A stretch of DNA of 64,000 nt from NCBI GenBank assembly GCA_963971575.1, contig OZ020622.1, positions 8,718,279-8,782,278 of the forward strand, written 5' to 3'. A program made the position numbers and the translations under genes. Positions 43,306 to 55,304 of the stretch are shown here, in pieces. The first letter of the stretch is position 1, and every line of letters begins with the position of its first letter. Source of the DNA: Liopterus haemorrhoidalis. Its lineage: Eukaryota; Arthropoda; Insecta; Coleoptera; Dytiscidae. The notes under the pieces are model-generated. The model had not been told where the DNA came from. It did not search any database and saw only the letters and a list, made by a program, of their open reading frames with translations.

Positions 43306-44395
43306 TTTCAAAATTCCCGAAATACTTTCTCCAAAACCATAGTTTTAAAAGCAAATATCCTGACTATTTGCACAGTTAGCCTTTCCTTATGTTGATTGTT
43401 TTATAAGCCTACTAAAATTTAAAATTTATAGTCTGCTTTCTGTAGCTCTAATAGCCTAATCATATAGTTGTACTAGTACAGAGTACATTGTTTTATACAA
43501 TCAAATATCCTTTTTAAAAGGTAACGTTGGTTCCATTAAGAGTCGAGTAAAAAGTAAAAAAAGCATTTTATTCCAGTCACACGCACAGTTTAGTGAAACA
43601 AGTAGAGAGATCTCCTTTGAGACGAGACAACAAAAACAAATGTCGATCGTGTGCGGGCTCTCACTCAAACAAAGAACATTCGAAGAATCGATGTAATGGA
43701 AGCAAATAAGTGATCGGGATTCCGCGGTTTACACAACAGTTTAGATGCGACATACTGATACGACCACTTGTTGACAACTGCTGATAAGGGACGGATATTT
43801 AAGGGTTGTTAGTTACTATAATCACATTTGATGCCGACGATTCTCTGCTAATAATGAAAACGGTTGTGAAGTTGGACTATTCATAAATTTTACAAACATT
43901 ATTTCAAAAAACTTTAGTTTACAATGTTCGTATTCGTATAGAAATATTCTAATACCACTAATTATATTTAACACTTTTATAGTAGCGTATAATCCATACC
44001 TATGCAATAGCATTAATAGTGTTGAAGGTATGGTTAACATACATATATTGGCAAAGAGACGATCCAAAGAGTATTGGTATACAAAAAATCTCTTTTTTTC
44101 GTGTTGAATTATAGATTTAATTAACACTTTAACTAACGTCCTATATTATACCTATAAAACGACAAAAATTGCACAAATAGAGACCATATATTGGCTGACA
44201 GAAGATCCTAGGAGTATTAATGTATAAAAAATGCTTCTTCTGTTCCGTATTGTATTAGATATAAAAAGCACTTTTATTAACGTACTGTATTATCCATACC
44301 TATAAAACGACATAAATTGTGCAGATATAATGGCTGAGAAAATTCTAGGAATATTAATGTACAAAAAATGCATGTATTTTTTTTTTTCTTTCTTA

Positions 44396-44654
44396 GGCCC
44401 GGTCTTTCCACCTTCAGTTAAAGTCCCAGGTAACTATCCGACAGATAAGGTTATTTGTAACTCCATCTGCTGAATAAATGTCAATACCAGTCAGTGAATC
44501 CAATACGTCAGTTTCATTATCCGTTAGATAACTATCCGATAGATACATTTGTATAGAAAGAAGGGATGACATTTACTCAGCAGATGAAGTTACAAATAAC
44601 CTTATCTGTCAGATAGTTACCTGGGACTTTATCTGAAGGTGGAAAGACCGAGCC
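44396..44654. mobile_element. Harbinger-type MITE, TTA duplication
   Basis: Ends GGCCCGGTCTTTCCACCTTC and (reverse complement) GGCTCGGTCTTTCCACCTTC; the inverted repeats extend about 85 bp (AAAGTCCCAGGTAACTATC). Flanked by TTA at 44393-44395 and 44655-44657. No ORF. Confidence 0.92.
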
Positions 44655-44762
44655 TTAATGTATTAGATATAATAAGCAGTTTTATTAACGTAATGTATTA
44701 TCCATACCTATAAACGGCATAAACTTCGGAGAATGTATATATTGGCTGAAAGCATATACAGA

Positions 44763-45246
44763 GCGGTCATAATTTCTTGTCAGTTATGTAATAGTTGACA
44801 GAAACATTTTGTTATCAAATTTATTTCCAAGGGCACACATAGACGTAGATTCGATTTTTATATCGGGTTATGTATGTTCAATATTTCAGTTACCTCTAAG
44901 TGCTACCCTCGATCAACAATCGTCATCCAATTACTAATATCTTAATAACAATAATATCAACAACAATAATAAGGAAAAAAAAAAAAATCTTAAAAACAAT
45001 AATATATCTTAACAAAAACCAATTAATTATGAAATGAACACTACTTTTTCTCTACACGCCAATGAGTTAACGAACAACATGAAGTTATCAATACAATATC
45101 GTTACTGCTCGGGTGAGATCGGACAAACAAAGAAATCTGATTGGTTCTTTGTTAAATTGGAATTTTTAGATATGGGATAGAATACAGTTTTGATATTTTT
45201 AAGCTCGTTGTTAACTGTTATGTAACTGACAAGAAATTAGGATCGC
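44763..45246. mobile_element. MITE with GCGRTCMTAATTTC ends
   Basis: Left end GCGGTCATAATTTCTTGTCA and right end (reverse complement) GCGATCCTAATTTCTTGTCA, similarity continuing through GTTA(T/C)(G/A)TAA(T/C)AGTT. It lies in the tandem array. Target duplication unresolved; no ORF. Confidence 0.75.
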
Positions 45247-45507
45247 ACGGTATTAAGACCATATATTGGCTGAGGCAAAGAACTTCTTATATATAAAAAA
45301 AGATCATGTCATGTTTTTGTATTGTATTGCAAATATGATATGCATTTTTATTAAAGTACTGTATTATTCATACCTCTGCAACGGCATAATGGCGTAGGAG
45401 GTATGGTAACCATATATTGGTCGGGAGACAAACTAACAAGTATTAGCATAAAAAAAAATCGCATCAGATTTTTCGGCACAGAGCGATTTTATTACCTAAA
45501 TAAATCT

Positions 45508-46678
45508 TGAGGATCGCAAAGGCCTCTTTTACTACACCAGTACTATACTAGTGGTGATAGGAAATATATTTGACATATTGTATATATTTTGACTATAAAT
45601 TAGTCCAAGGGGGCAGCCAAATACAACTCTAAAGCATTTTATATTTAGTAAGCCGAATAAAACTCTTTTAATATTTACAGAAATTGTTTTTTTTTTTTGC
45701 TCTTTTTTAAATATATATACTTGTAACTTGGGTCTCTCAAAATAAATTTTTGGTCAACCGGTCTCAAAATAAAATTTCTTTTACAGCTATGTAACTTCTA
45801 AAAGTATAAAATGAGGATTTTACGCCTTTTAGCTTACTTAAGTAAATTAGTTAAAAATTTTGGCGCTTTGTATCTACGGTTATAAGTGCCAAAATCTCAT
45901 TTCTCTATGTAGATTAAATAAATAAATAAAATAATTAAGATCCCAACGCCTTGATAGCAGTATAAGGGGCACAGAAAGAAAGTTCTCCGTTTTTAAACCG
46001 CCAGCCATGTATCTGAAAGTCGCATGGTCAGTGTGACGTTTCGACTGGTCTTATTATTCCTGTATAAGCAAGTACTCATTTTAAAAAATAAATAATTACT
46101 GAGGATCGTAAAAGCCTCTTTTACTACACTTGGTCTATACTAGTGATTATAGGAAATATTTGACATATTGTATATATTCCGAATATAAATTAGTCCAAGC
46201 CAAACATGGTTCTTAAGTGAAACATATTTTGTAAACCGAATTAAACTCTTTTAATATTTGAAGAAATTGTTTTTTTATTTGCTCCCTTTTTAAATATGTA
46301 TACTTGTAACTTCGTCTCTCAAAATAAATTCTTTTATGGTCAACCGGTATCAAATTAGGTTCTTTTATACAGCTATGTAACTTCTAAAAGTATAAAATGA
46401 CGATTTTACGCCTTTTAGCTCTACTTAAGTAAATTAGTTAAAAATTTTGGCAAGTAGCATCTATGGTTGTAAGTGCCAAAATCTCATTTCTCTATGTAGA
46501 TTAAATAAATAAATAAAATAACAGGATCCCAACACCTAAATAGGCGTATAAGGGGCGACAAAGGAGAGTTGTCCGTATCTAGACCGCCGGCCATATGAAA
46601 GCCACGTGGTCTGTGTAGCGTTTCAACCGGTTTTATTAACCCTGTATAAACAGGTACTCATTTCAAGTATTAAATACT
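45508..46678. repeat. tandem duplication of about 585 bp with SINE at its junction
   Basis: Unit 1 (45508-46099) and unit 2 (46100-46678) share TGAGGATCG(C/T)AAA(G/A)GCCTC, GACATATTGTATATATT, AAACTCTTTTAATATTT, CAACCGGT(C/A)TCAAA and CTATGTAGATTAAATAAATA. Each unit ends inside a SINE family 1 copy. The motif (C/T)TGAGG occurs at both breakpoints (45507, 46099) and at the corresponding SINE position (46678). Confidence 0.85.
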
Positions 46679-46797
46679 TGAGGCTGAGTCGACCTCGGAG
46701 CTCATTACTATTTCGGAAAACAAAAATCCGAACGTGGAACGATTCGAACCCGCATTCTTGTGCTCCGTAGACAACCGTTTAACTACGAAGCCACGGC
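46500..46797 (-). mobile_element. SINE family 1, full-length reference copy, minus strand
   Basis: Minus-strand head: GTGGCTTCGTAGTTAAACGG (A box TAGTTAAACGG) and GCGGGTTCGAATCG (B box GGTTCGAATC). The body follows, then the tail GGGATCCTGTTATTTTATTT and AT repeats. About 295 bp, transcribable by RNA polymerase III in principle. Partner partial copy at 45915-46098. Confidence 0.88.
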
Positions 46798-47341
46798 AAC
46801 TCTCTAGATTAAAACGCGATGCATATATTACTTATTATTATTTTTTTTTTTTGACGATTCAGTCAATACATTTGTCATTCACAGCAACACGATTGACAAT
46901 TGCATTGAGAACTCAAATAAGGACAACAAACTGTTACAAAAACAGATGTTTGGGCGGTAATAAAAGACTGTAAAGGAGCCAGCAACATCTATCATAGCAA
47001 TCATGCAATAAAACACTGAAAATAAATGCCCTTCAACATTTGATTTTGAATTAGAATTTTATTTTAAGTTAACTAAATATACAAAATCATATAATACATC
47101 TATATATATTCACATGAAACAAGTTAGATTTTCTCAGGAATAAAGCAACCTGTCGAGAATACTGTCCTGAATAAGACAAGCAGATAATAGCACAAGCCGA
47201 TCTCATTCGTAATATCCTCGAATTGGTAGCATTTTGTTAAAATGTGAACAAATCTGTCACATGAAAAATAGGAAGACCGCATTTAAGACAATTATTCAAG
47301 TTATTTATAAAATAAATGTAAGCACCTGTTCCAAAGACATT

Positions 47342-47650
47342 TTAATTCGTGCGGGAGCCGACCTTTGAGTCTCCGCTCCCCACTCTGGCATAAGTAACAA
47401 TGTACTTCGATATATAAGGATAAGACTGTTCGCCTAACAGTCTAAAAGGCGGTATAAATGCAATAAAACCTGCAAATTATTATCGAAGGTTATCGAAAGA
47501 AATTATAATTCGTGCGGGAGCCGACCTTTGACCAAGTCTCCGCTCCCCACTCTGGCATAAGTAACAATCCACTTCGATAGATAAGGATAAGGATAATGTT
47601 AGGCGAGGCGGTATAAATGCAATAAAACCGGCAAATTATTATCAAAGGTT
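47342..47650. repeat. 163-bp tandem duplication
   Basis: ATTCGTGCGGGAGCCGACCT starts at 47345 and 47508; both units contain TCTCCGCTCCCCACTCTGGC and GCGGTATAAATGCAATAAAA. The second unit is slightly shorter. GC-richer than its flanks; not a recognised RNA. Confidence 0.9.
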
Positions 47651-48247
47651 TGCGGCATCTAATCAAACGTTTTTATTGCAACTGACAATATGTCCCCCTC
47701 TAGCCATAGACAATCACGTTTAGTTAGCGCATTATTTTTCAGTGTTCTGAATTTAGACAGTTGTAAGATGTCTTTTGCAGTTAATTTTAGTGTACATCTT
47801 TAATAATAATATTGTTAGGGTGCTAATATCTGTTTACTATGGTCGGTGTTTAATTATTGGTATTCAAAACTATTATTGGTGAACTAAACTGTGACTTTGA
47901 CTTGTACTATTATTTATTCACTCATTTCGTTGCCCTTATCATTTATTATGTCGCCAAATAAACATTTTTGCAAATTTAACGAGAATTTCCAGAAAGGATA
48001 TCCCTTTATACAAAGGAATGTTTCAATGAAACTTTGCATAAAATCTTGGAATAAAAACATATAAAAATGGTGAGTAGAAATTTTTATTTGGGGTGGAGGG
48101 TATTGAATTCGTAATAAGTTGGCAGCCATAATAATTTGACACCTCAATATAAAGGCGCCTTGTAAGAATGTCTGCTTCAGGCGCCAAAATATCACCGCAC
48201 GGCCCTGAAGATGTCAACGGTTTAGTATACCCCTTAAGGCGGCGCAC

Positions 48248-48989
48248 AACCCTATAGTTCTCAATAGTTTCTTATGCAAAACTAATAATCGGAAATAAAA
48301 CTAATAACAATCTATATATCAAAATTTGCAGCGAATTTTTATCTATCTAATAGAATATTTTAAATTGTAGAAAATACTGTTATGTAATTGTAATTAAGCA
48401 ATTTGCATTATAGACGCCATCTTGTAAAACCAATCGACGCATATTTGCGTACGATGCGGCAAATTGTAGCTAAAGCTTCATTCTACAAAAAGGTTTTTAG
48501 CTATTTTGTTCTATTGTGAAAACTACTTATAGTTATTGTACTTGGTAGTCTATATTTGCCGCCATCTTGAATCTGCCGCGGTTCTCAAAATAGGTGTTAC
48601 GGGTAAAAATGATTTAATTTTTGTGAAGAATACGTGTACCAAGTGGCATTCCATTATCATCAAATATAATATTTTTCGAAGAGCGTTCTAAACTATAAGT
48701 AATCAAGTCGAAAAAAATGTTGACGTATTATTTGAACATTTCTACACAAAACTGTATAAATATAAACTTTATTTAAAACCCATAAATAGATTTAAAAAAT
48801 TACAGAACAATGTTGCTGATGTCAATTATAAAGTTATTGAGCGATAATATTTTTACTATAAATGTTGCTACAATTAAAAATATCCTATTAGATAGATAAA
48901 AATTCGGTGCAAAATTTGATGTATAGATTGTTACTAATTTTATTTCAGATTGTTAGTTTTGTATAAGAAATTAGTAATCTCTGGGGGTT
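48248..48989. mobile_element. long-TIR DNA element, copy 2
   Basis: Inverted ends over 100 bp: AACCCTATAG at left against AACCCCCAGAG (reverse complement of right), then TTTCTTAT(G/A)CAAAACTAA and ATTTTTATCTATCTAATAG. Body as at 21445-22369 but without that copy's nested insertion. No ORF, target duplication unclear. Confidence 0.78.
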
Positions 48990-49129
48990 ATAGGTAGCCT
49001 TAATCAGTCTAAATATAACATGTATGGTATTGTCACCTATTCTGCTATTTAACCAACACGTTGTTTCAGGTGAGTCGTTTATAATAAATAAATAACAGAA
49101 CCATAGCATAAAAATTTCAATAAACCCTT

Positions 49130-49750
49130 TATTCTGTTTATTACAAACAGTTGTCTAATAAAGTGAAACGTTTTGTGGATATGGATATGTATGAAATTTT
49201 GGAACTATTATAAACGTTGCTTTAATGTCATCTGGAACATAGACTTAAAACGGTGGAAAGTTATTTTCCTTTAAGAGAAAACTTCAAAAGAACGGAGTTA
49301 TCAGGTTCATAGAGCAAAAAGACCGTACGAATGAGGACAAAAGTAAATTCGAATGACAAATCGCAAGAAAAGCGCACATACCCATGATTTTACGATAAAT
49401 TTCCAGTAACACTATATTTTAAATATAATTTATAATTTTATAGCAATATATCTTCAATCAATAATTCTTTCTTCATTGATTGTTTGTAACAGTTCATTTA
49501 CTTCCTGGATTAAAATAAATATTGATCTTAATTTATGCAATACAGACACGTCTGTGTATCAAAGACATAAATATACATCGTTTGATTACGAAACTTAACG
49601 AGATCATTTTGATTTGAATGTATTAGTGGTTTATTGTTGTAAAACGATAACCAGAAACCTTATCACTTGTTGCAGAATGTTATAAAATTACGATATTTAA
49701 TTCAAATATAACATTTTTCTGACTTTTAAATGAGAAAAAAACTGTATTTC
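49130..49750. other. AT-rich stretch without recognised features
   Basis: Nothing supported. Confidence 0.4.
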
Positions 49751-49763
49751 TGTTCACCTTTAA

Positions 49764-51483
49764 CCCATTAATACCCAACATTGCGTAAACCCAATATTTT
49801 ACAAATAATTTTTTTTTTTATTATATCTGGTACTACAAAAATATTATTTTAAGCCAATATATGTCTTAACAACATTGTTTTGCATAATATGACGCGAAAT
49901 GTAATTCATATAAAATAAAAACCTTATTGTGACACATACCAAAAATATACCAATTCCGTGTAACTAATCTGTCCCTACTTGATGGACAAAAAATAGGTAT
50001 ATAGAAATAAAAAATGCCGCAATTCTATATCAAAATGGCTTTGCATAAACTTAATTTCGAGTAACGTCTTCAGCCAATAGTTCACTTTTTACTAGTTTTA
50101 TTATAATTACCGGATACTTGTAATGTTGCGTTTACGCAACTTTGGGATTACAGAATATATTCATATTTTTTTATTTAGACTTTTTCGAGCAAGACCGTTT
50201 TACACTGATAACACGCTTAGTTTACATATGTTTTCATACTAAATCAATCGTGTTGGTATATTAGTTATACAATTGTTATTATATATTGAAATATTTAAGT
50301 CAAGTGACTATTTATCATGATGCAATTTACAAATACTGGTATACATGTAATTATTTTAACGTTTAACTTTTATATTTTGGGATGATTCTCACATTCTTAC
50401 TGGTTTAAGAATGTTATTTTATACATATTAACATGTCTACTGTTCTGACATTGACAAGATCAATTTAAATTTTTACATTGTCACATGGAAACCAATTGGT
50501 TATGATCACCACGTTTTTCGCGACATCAAACTATGAAATTGCTATTAATTATCAGATATAGGTCAGTATTGTAATAATTATATTGTTATTGAAAACTTAT
50601 TCTCTCTGTTATACATAATGTGACGAAATGTATTTTTTAAACTTGTAGAAAATAATATTCCTGATGATGTGAGGTTTAACCCACGAAACTAGTCGAAACA
50701 CAAATATTGTTTTTTAATTTAACATCCAATCTACCACCAGCTGATCGCTCTACAGCTTCAATTTCAAATATTTATTATTTATATCTTTAATAAACGCAGT
50801 CCCCATTTCTTGTTAGTTATGTCGTGGGCTCAATGTGGAGGACGAAAAATTGCAAGTAACTGAAGAAATGCCGGACATAACTGGACCAGAAGAAGTTCAT
50901 ACAAATTTTCCTGAAGAAACTTTAGATTTAGAACAACTTATTGAAAAAGTAACTGCTCTATCAAAATGGATAAAGATTTCTACTAAAAGATCTAAAAGTA
51001 AGAAAATAATTCTGATATCACAGCTAGAATTTAAATCATATTTAAGATCAGGCCGAAGGAAATATAGCTTACAAATTGACGATAGTGCAGGACCTACAGG
51101 GTACAAGGTACTACAAGGTATGTCTGCGAACTAGGCAAAGCCATCCAAAAGAGCGTTCCCATCTTAAGTGAGACATCACAATATTGGTCATACTGTAATA
51201 GAACCAGAGAATAAAGGAGAAGATGTAGGCAGTACAAAAGTATCAATCCACATGTGCAAGAAGTATTAAGTACATCAACATCCAGACTGTATCGAAGTAT
51301 TCCATACACGTTAATAAACTTTGCCTAAGTCGTAAATTCCAAAGTTGCGTAAAAGCAACATTTTATATGCTTTTAGGGGATATAAAAAAAAAATTAAGTT
51401 ATATCTTAAGATATGTGTACTTGTTAATAATAAAAAATTTCGTCCTGAAATAATTGTTTCTTCTACCTCCGGGTATTAATGGG
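49764..51483 (+). mobile_element. second piggyBac-like element, internally deleted, flanked by TTAA
   Basis: TTAA at 49760-49763 and 51484-51487, with perfect 13-bp ends CCCATTAATACCC / GGGTATTAATGGG. The motif TTGCGTAAA recurs near both ends and as a palindrome GTTGCGTTTACGCAAC near 50126. From about 51168 a plus-strand frame reads HNIGHTVIEPENKGE, then KVSIHMCKKY and HPDCIEVFHTR, the remains of a C-terminal cysteine-rich domain. Upstream, a 99-codon frame (50835-51134, GTG first codon) ends FKSYLRSGRRKY. Most catalytic sequence is lost. Confidence 0.88.
50835..51312 (+). pseudogene. piggyBac transposase C-terminal remains
   Basis: The first frame (to 51134) is acidic then basic (ALSKWIKISTKRSKSKK, FKSYLRSGRRKYSLQI) and fits the region just before the cysteine-rich domain. 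After a frameshift, the domain itself has only part of its cysteines (MCKKY, PDCIEVFH). No DDD residues seen. It sits inside the TTAA-bounded element. Confidence 0.6.
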
Positions 51484-52151
51484 TTAATATGTAAAATATC
51501 ATTAAAAAACGAGAAGGATTATAAAAACGAAACTTGAAAAAGGAGAACGATGCAGGTAATTAAAAAATTCAAAGGATCTTCCCTGTTATCTACCAGCCAA
51601 TATACATATTTCAATATATAGCTACTGTAACCTAGCCTAAACTAACTTAACCTAAAAACTGAGTCAGTAGATTGCGGCAGAAGGATAACAGAAAGGTCTA
51701 ATTCAAATAAAGTCGCACTTTACCAGTATGTTTGTAATTGTATAAAACTTATAGATACAAAGGCAACAACAAATTCTGTAAAGAAGTGTTTCTCTTAAAA
51801 AAATATTCTCTAGAAATTCATTGTTATATATTTTTTAATATTCTCATATCTTTTTTTTTAGAAACTATAATGCCAATCTCATTTCTTTTTAGAACAGTTT
51901 TGAAATCTGAAAGATGTCACTCATCTGTCGCCATAAATATTAGCTTGGTTGATTTACGTTCAGTCGTTCTGCAATTGTTTTTGTCTCATTGAATTATTGC
52001 TTCTATAGAAGCCAAGAATTTTTTAAAAGATCGTATGGTGTTAAGGTAATTCACCTACGATGTAAGTACACTACCGTGTAACTCGCTTACGGCTAGGTTG
52101 GTAAAAGTCATTCAAAGAAATATACCCTCAATTATATCATTATTTCGGATA

Positions 52152-52710
52152 TGTCCGACAACGCTGACATTGAACGTCAGTGTAGGGCTTTATGTGTCCG
52201 CGCTAATATGTTGAATAGGGGATTCTCCAAATGTAATCCTAGTATACCAGTCTACCTTTTTAAAACATACTGTGCTAATTTTTATATCGCACCTCTTTGG
52301 GTACATTAAAGCATCAGTTGTTTCCGTAAACTCGTTACATGCTACAATAATGTCTTCTGCCTTATTAATAATCTACCCAAATATTGTAGCGCTAGTAAAC
52401 TGTTAGTTAATAATAAAGTGAATACGTGTAAATCAGTTGTAAGAATGAATGTGTGTAATTTTAGATCTCGTTTGTACAACTCTGTAAATCCGCTTGTCCG
52501 CTCTTGCTTTCCTACGGACTCTGTCTTCATTACGTCTTGAGCAACGGCGGTCGAATTTGTACAAACGACATTATAATGTATATTTCGAAAAATTCTGTGA
52601 TATTTGTTTCTATCTGTTTTTGTCCTTTTTTTCTTCTTTTCTTGTTTGTATTATTGTTTATATTGGCTTCGTGCTGTACTGTTATATAAATAAAATCAAA
52701 TTATTTTTAA
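52152..52710 (+). pseudogene. LINE reverse transcriptase C-terminal tail and 3' UTR (CR1/L2-like)
   Basis: ATG 52152 opens MSDNADIERQCRALCVRANM, LNRGFSKCNPSIPVYLFKTY and CANFYIAPLWVH, then one stop. The same frame continues SISCFRKLVTCYNNVFCLIN, LPKYCSASKLLVNNKVNTCK and VVRMNVCNFRSRLYNSVNPL to 52530s. This is the typical C-terminal region of non-LTR retrotransposon proteins. A T-rich 3' UTR and ATATAAATAAAATCAAATT follow. Confidence 0.85.
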
Positions 52711-52778
52711 ATAAAATACTTTTTTCAATATACACTCATTATCCAATGGTTGAACATTGGCGACAGATATAACCCTTA

Positions 52779-52910
52779 GGGCCGGTTTCTAAAAGCTTAG
52801 CCGAGTTTAATTTTTTGGTTAAACTCACAATACAACAATCCCAGAAGTAATCATAGCAACCATTTTCTAACAATTTGGTTATAGTTAACTAAGCTTTCAA
52901 AAACCGGCCC
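52779..52910. mobile_element. 132-bp MITE with GGGCCGGTTTYTRAAAGC ends
   Basis: Left GGGCCGGTTTCTAAAAGCTT, right (reverse complement) GGGCCGGTTTTTGAAAGCTT, then AG..(A/G)A(G/C)T. Preceded by TTA and followed by TTG, perhaps a decayed TWA duplication of Harbinger type. Confidence 0.8.
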
Positions 52911-52929
52911 TTGTTGTTGTAATAATGAA

Positions 52930-53160
52930 TACCAACCTTCGAAAAAGGACGACGTAAAAGAACTTCATGGCTGAAGAATCTCGGGAAGTGATAGAAGTAG
53001 ACATCTATATATTCTGAGATGTATTAATAGGCAGAATTCCCTTAATTTACAACCCTCGAAAGGAGAGGACGTAAAAAAACTGGCCGAAGAATCTCTGTAT
53101 ATCTTAAGATCTATTCAAAGATGCCGAGTCAAAAGACATAATAGCTATAATGATCTACAA
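52930..53160. repeat. two-copy internal repeat
   Basis: CGAAA(A/G)G.GACGTAAAA and GAAGAATCTC occur at about 52938-52980 and 53059-53093. No further structure. Confidence 0.5.
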
Positions 53161-53287
53161 GGACGAAAGAGTAGTTCGTTTAACTTTTTTATGGGCACTG
53201 CAACAATGGCTATTTGCAGCTACAATGATAAGAAAGGGTAGAAAAAATTTGATTATGGGTGATTTAAATATTTGTCTTGCCAACATA

Positions 53288-54026
53288 CGAGGGATGTTTC
53301 CTAAATTCTGGGAATTGTGCTATAATTAAATTACGCAGAACTTATAGGCAATGTTATTGGTGCCAGACAAGTCTAGACATGTTTATGCAACTATCTAGTG
53401 CAATATTGTTCAGTCGGATTTAGGTGTTCGACTGATATAGACGCGTTTTCATAGCACTGTGTTTGTAACCATAGAAGACGCAGCAAAATTTCATAGAGCA
53501 ATAATTTTGCTTTTGTAGAAAGGTGTGAAAACATCAGAATTTATTCAGCGTCTGCAAGGAGTATTTGGTGAGTCTGCAGAATCCAAAAGTAGTGTTTATC
53601 GGTGGATCGATTGTTTTAAAGCCGGTAGAACATCACTAGAAGACGATCCACGCAGTGGGCGCCAAGCACGTCGGTAAATGAAAGAAACATTACTGCCGTC
53701 GAAGACCTACTGAAAGAGGACAGGCGAATGACTATTCAATTAGTGTGCGCCTAGGGATGGGTACACAACAAGTTCATGACATCTTGCATGATTGTTTGGG
53801 CGTTAGCAAGGTTTCGCCGCGCTGGGTGCCAAGGCTGTTGGGACCAGAACAGAAACTCAATAGAAAAAGTTCTTTGAGGACGGCTTAAAAAAATTAGTTT
53901 ATTGTTGGGATAAATGTATTCAGTTAAATGGAGATTATGTTGAAAAACTACATTGTAATATTGACGAAAATTAATAAAATAATAAAAATTATAGCTAAAT
54001 TCCCAGAACTTTGGAAACATCCCTCG
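53288..54026 (+). mobile_element. mariner element with intact TIRs, internally deleted
   Basis: Bounded by TA (53286-53287, 54027-54028) with ends CGAGGGATGTTTCC and inverted repeats of about 40 bp (TTCTGGGAATT, GCTATAATT). The interior encodes KTSEFIQRLQGVFGESAESK, SSVYRWIDCFKAGRTSLEDD, then in another frame GTQQVHDILHDCLGVSKVSP, and then jumps to KFFEDGLKKLVYCWDKCIQL and NGDYVEK, the C-terminus. The catalytic domain is deleted and frameshifts exist. A distinct mariner lineage from the 706 family. Confidence 0.92.
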
Positions 54027-54889
54027 TACTTTGATTTTCTATTATTAATGGTCAGATAAAGTTTTATCGTATCCACTACAAACTTGTCAATCTGAGTTAA
54101 CGAATAATCTAGATATTAATCAGGTATTTTATTCTATAATAAACATTTTCCAGTAGATAAACCCTTAATTGATATTAAGTTATAGGTAGTGAAAGATATA
54201 AAAGTTAAAATCCGAATGACAGAACATAGAACAGACGTCGGTCTCGAATGTGTCATTGACATCAGAACGAAAATAAAACGAACAGAGACGACGTAAACAC
54301 GGACGTGAAATTTGACAAAAGTCGATAAAACAAAGTGCAAAAGTTGAGTCATTGATAGTCAACCTATAGTAAAGATAGTGACATGTTGACCATTTCTACA
54401 GGCAGTTTATAAGAGCCCTTTGGCCTCATTCATTCTCCACGTGGAGAATATAGATCAAGAATTAACAGTTTTCATACGTTAAAATACAGATATAGTAAAA
54501 AATAAAGATGCGTTTACAGCTCTAAAAGTAATTGATGTGCGTTGTGGATAAATTTAATTGAAAGTTTTAACATTTAATGTCAACGTTCACAGTTATGAAA
54601 AATAATGCGTACGAATGTTGTGACAGGTTTTTTTCAAACCAACTACGAAGGAATAATTGCATTAATGCTAACTGTCCTAGTAATCGGTCATGTCTCAGTA
54701 ATCGGACACTTGGCACTCTTTCCTTTAAAATTGTAGAAACAGTAAATGCTTATGACGAAACCTGTCAGCTGTATTACTTCTTTCAATATCATTAATTCCA
54801 TCACACATCACTATTTTAAATATTTTAGCTCGCTAGTAGCACAATATTTCTCCTTCATTAGTGCTATCAAAGGCGAGGACATTCCATGT

Positions 54890-55260
54890 TCGCGAATACA
54901 GTGGACTTTTACTAAGTGTATTGAAAGTGGCTGAGTGTCCAAACTCTCCATTCCAGATCTGGTGTATTAGAAGTGTGCAGCAAGTCAAAGAGCCCTTTGT
55001 CAAGTGACGCTTTAAATAGTATTTAAGCCCATTAACCTGTATATATCCAATCACATCTCCAGCATTCTACAGTTACGTGAGATTACGCCCAATACAGTCC
55101 ATCCGCTTTATTTCGCGTTTTTTGATCTAGATCGTTAGTCCCACCTCACGACCGTCGAAAATGTCCTCCCGAAGCAGGAACTGGTCAATAACTCCGTCTG
55201 GGAACATTTCAGAGCTCCGCATTTAACAAAATGTATAGAAGAACGCAAAAGAGCAAGAAA
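54890..55260. repeat. dispersed repeat copy 2, tandem with copy 3
   Basis: Shares GTGTCCAAACTCTCCATTCC (54935), CTTTATTTCGCG and GGTCAAT.ACTC.GTCTGGGA with 3270-3650 and with 55305-55740. GAGCAAGAAAA ends this unit at 55251 and the next at 55731, so copies 2 and 3 form a tandem of about 470-480 bp. Confidence 0.75.
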
Positions 55261-55304
55261 ATTGAAAAGGTTCATGAAAGATAAAAATAACTGGTCTCTT
55301 CAAG

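Larger units (their letters stand above)
43960..45470. repeat. roughly 145-155-bp tandem array, interrupted twice
   Basis: Units containing CATATATTGGCTGA, AGTATTAATGTATAAAAAAT, GTATTGTATTAGATATAA and GTATTATCCATACCTATAA recur at about 44047, 44191, 44331, 44742, 45266 and 45417. Two DNA elements (44396-44654 and 44763-45246) interrupt the array; removing them restores spacing close to the unit length. Confidence 0.8.

Noticed and set aside
46730..46800. Genuine tRNA gene (A and B boxes on the minus strand)
   Set aside because: The cloverleaf is incomplete, and the tRNA-like head is followed by a conserved SINE body and tail shared with other copies.
54577..54795. Small secreted cysteine-containing protein
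   Set aside because: No signal peptide at its start, odd residue composition, no splice context; most likely a chance ORF.
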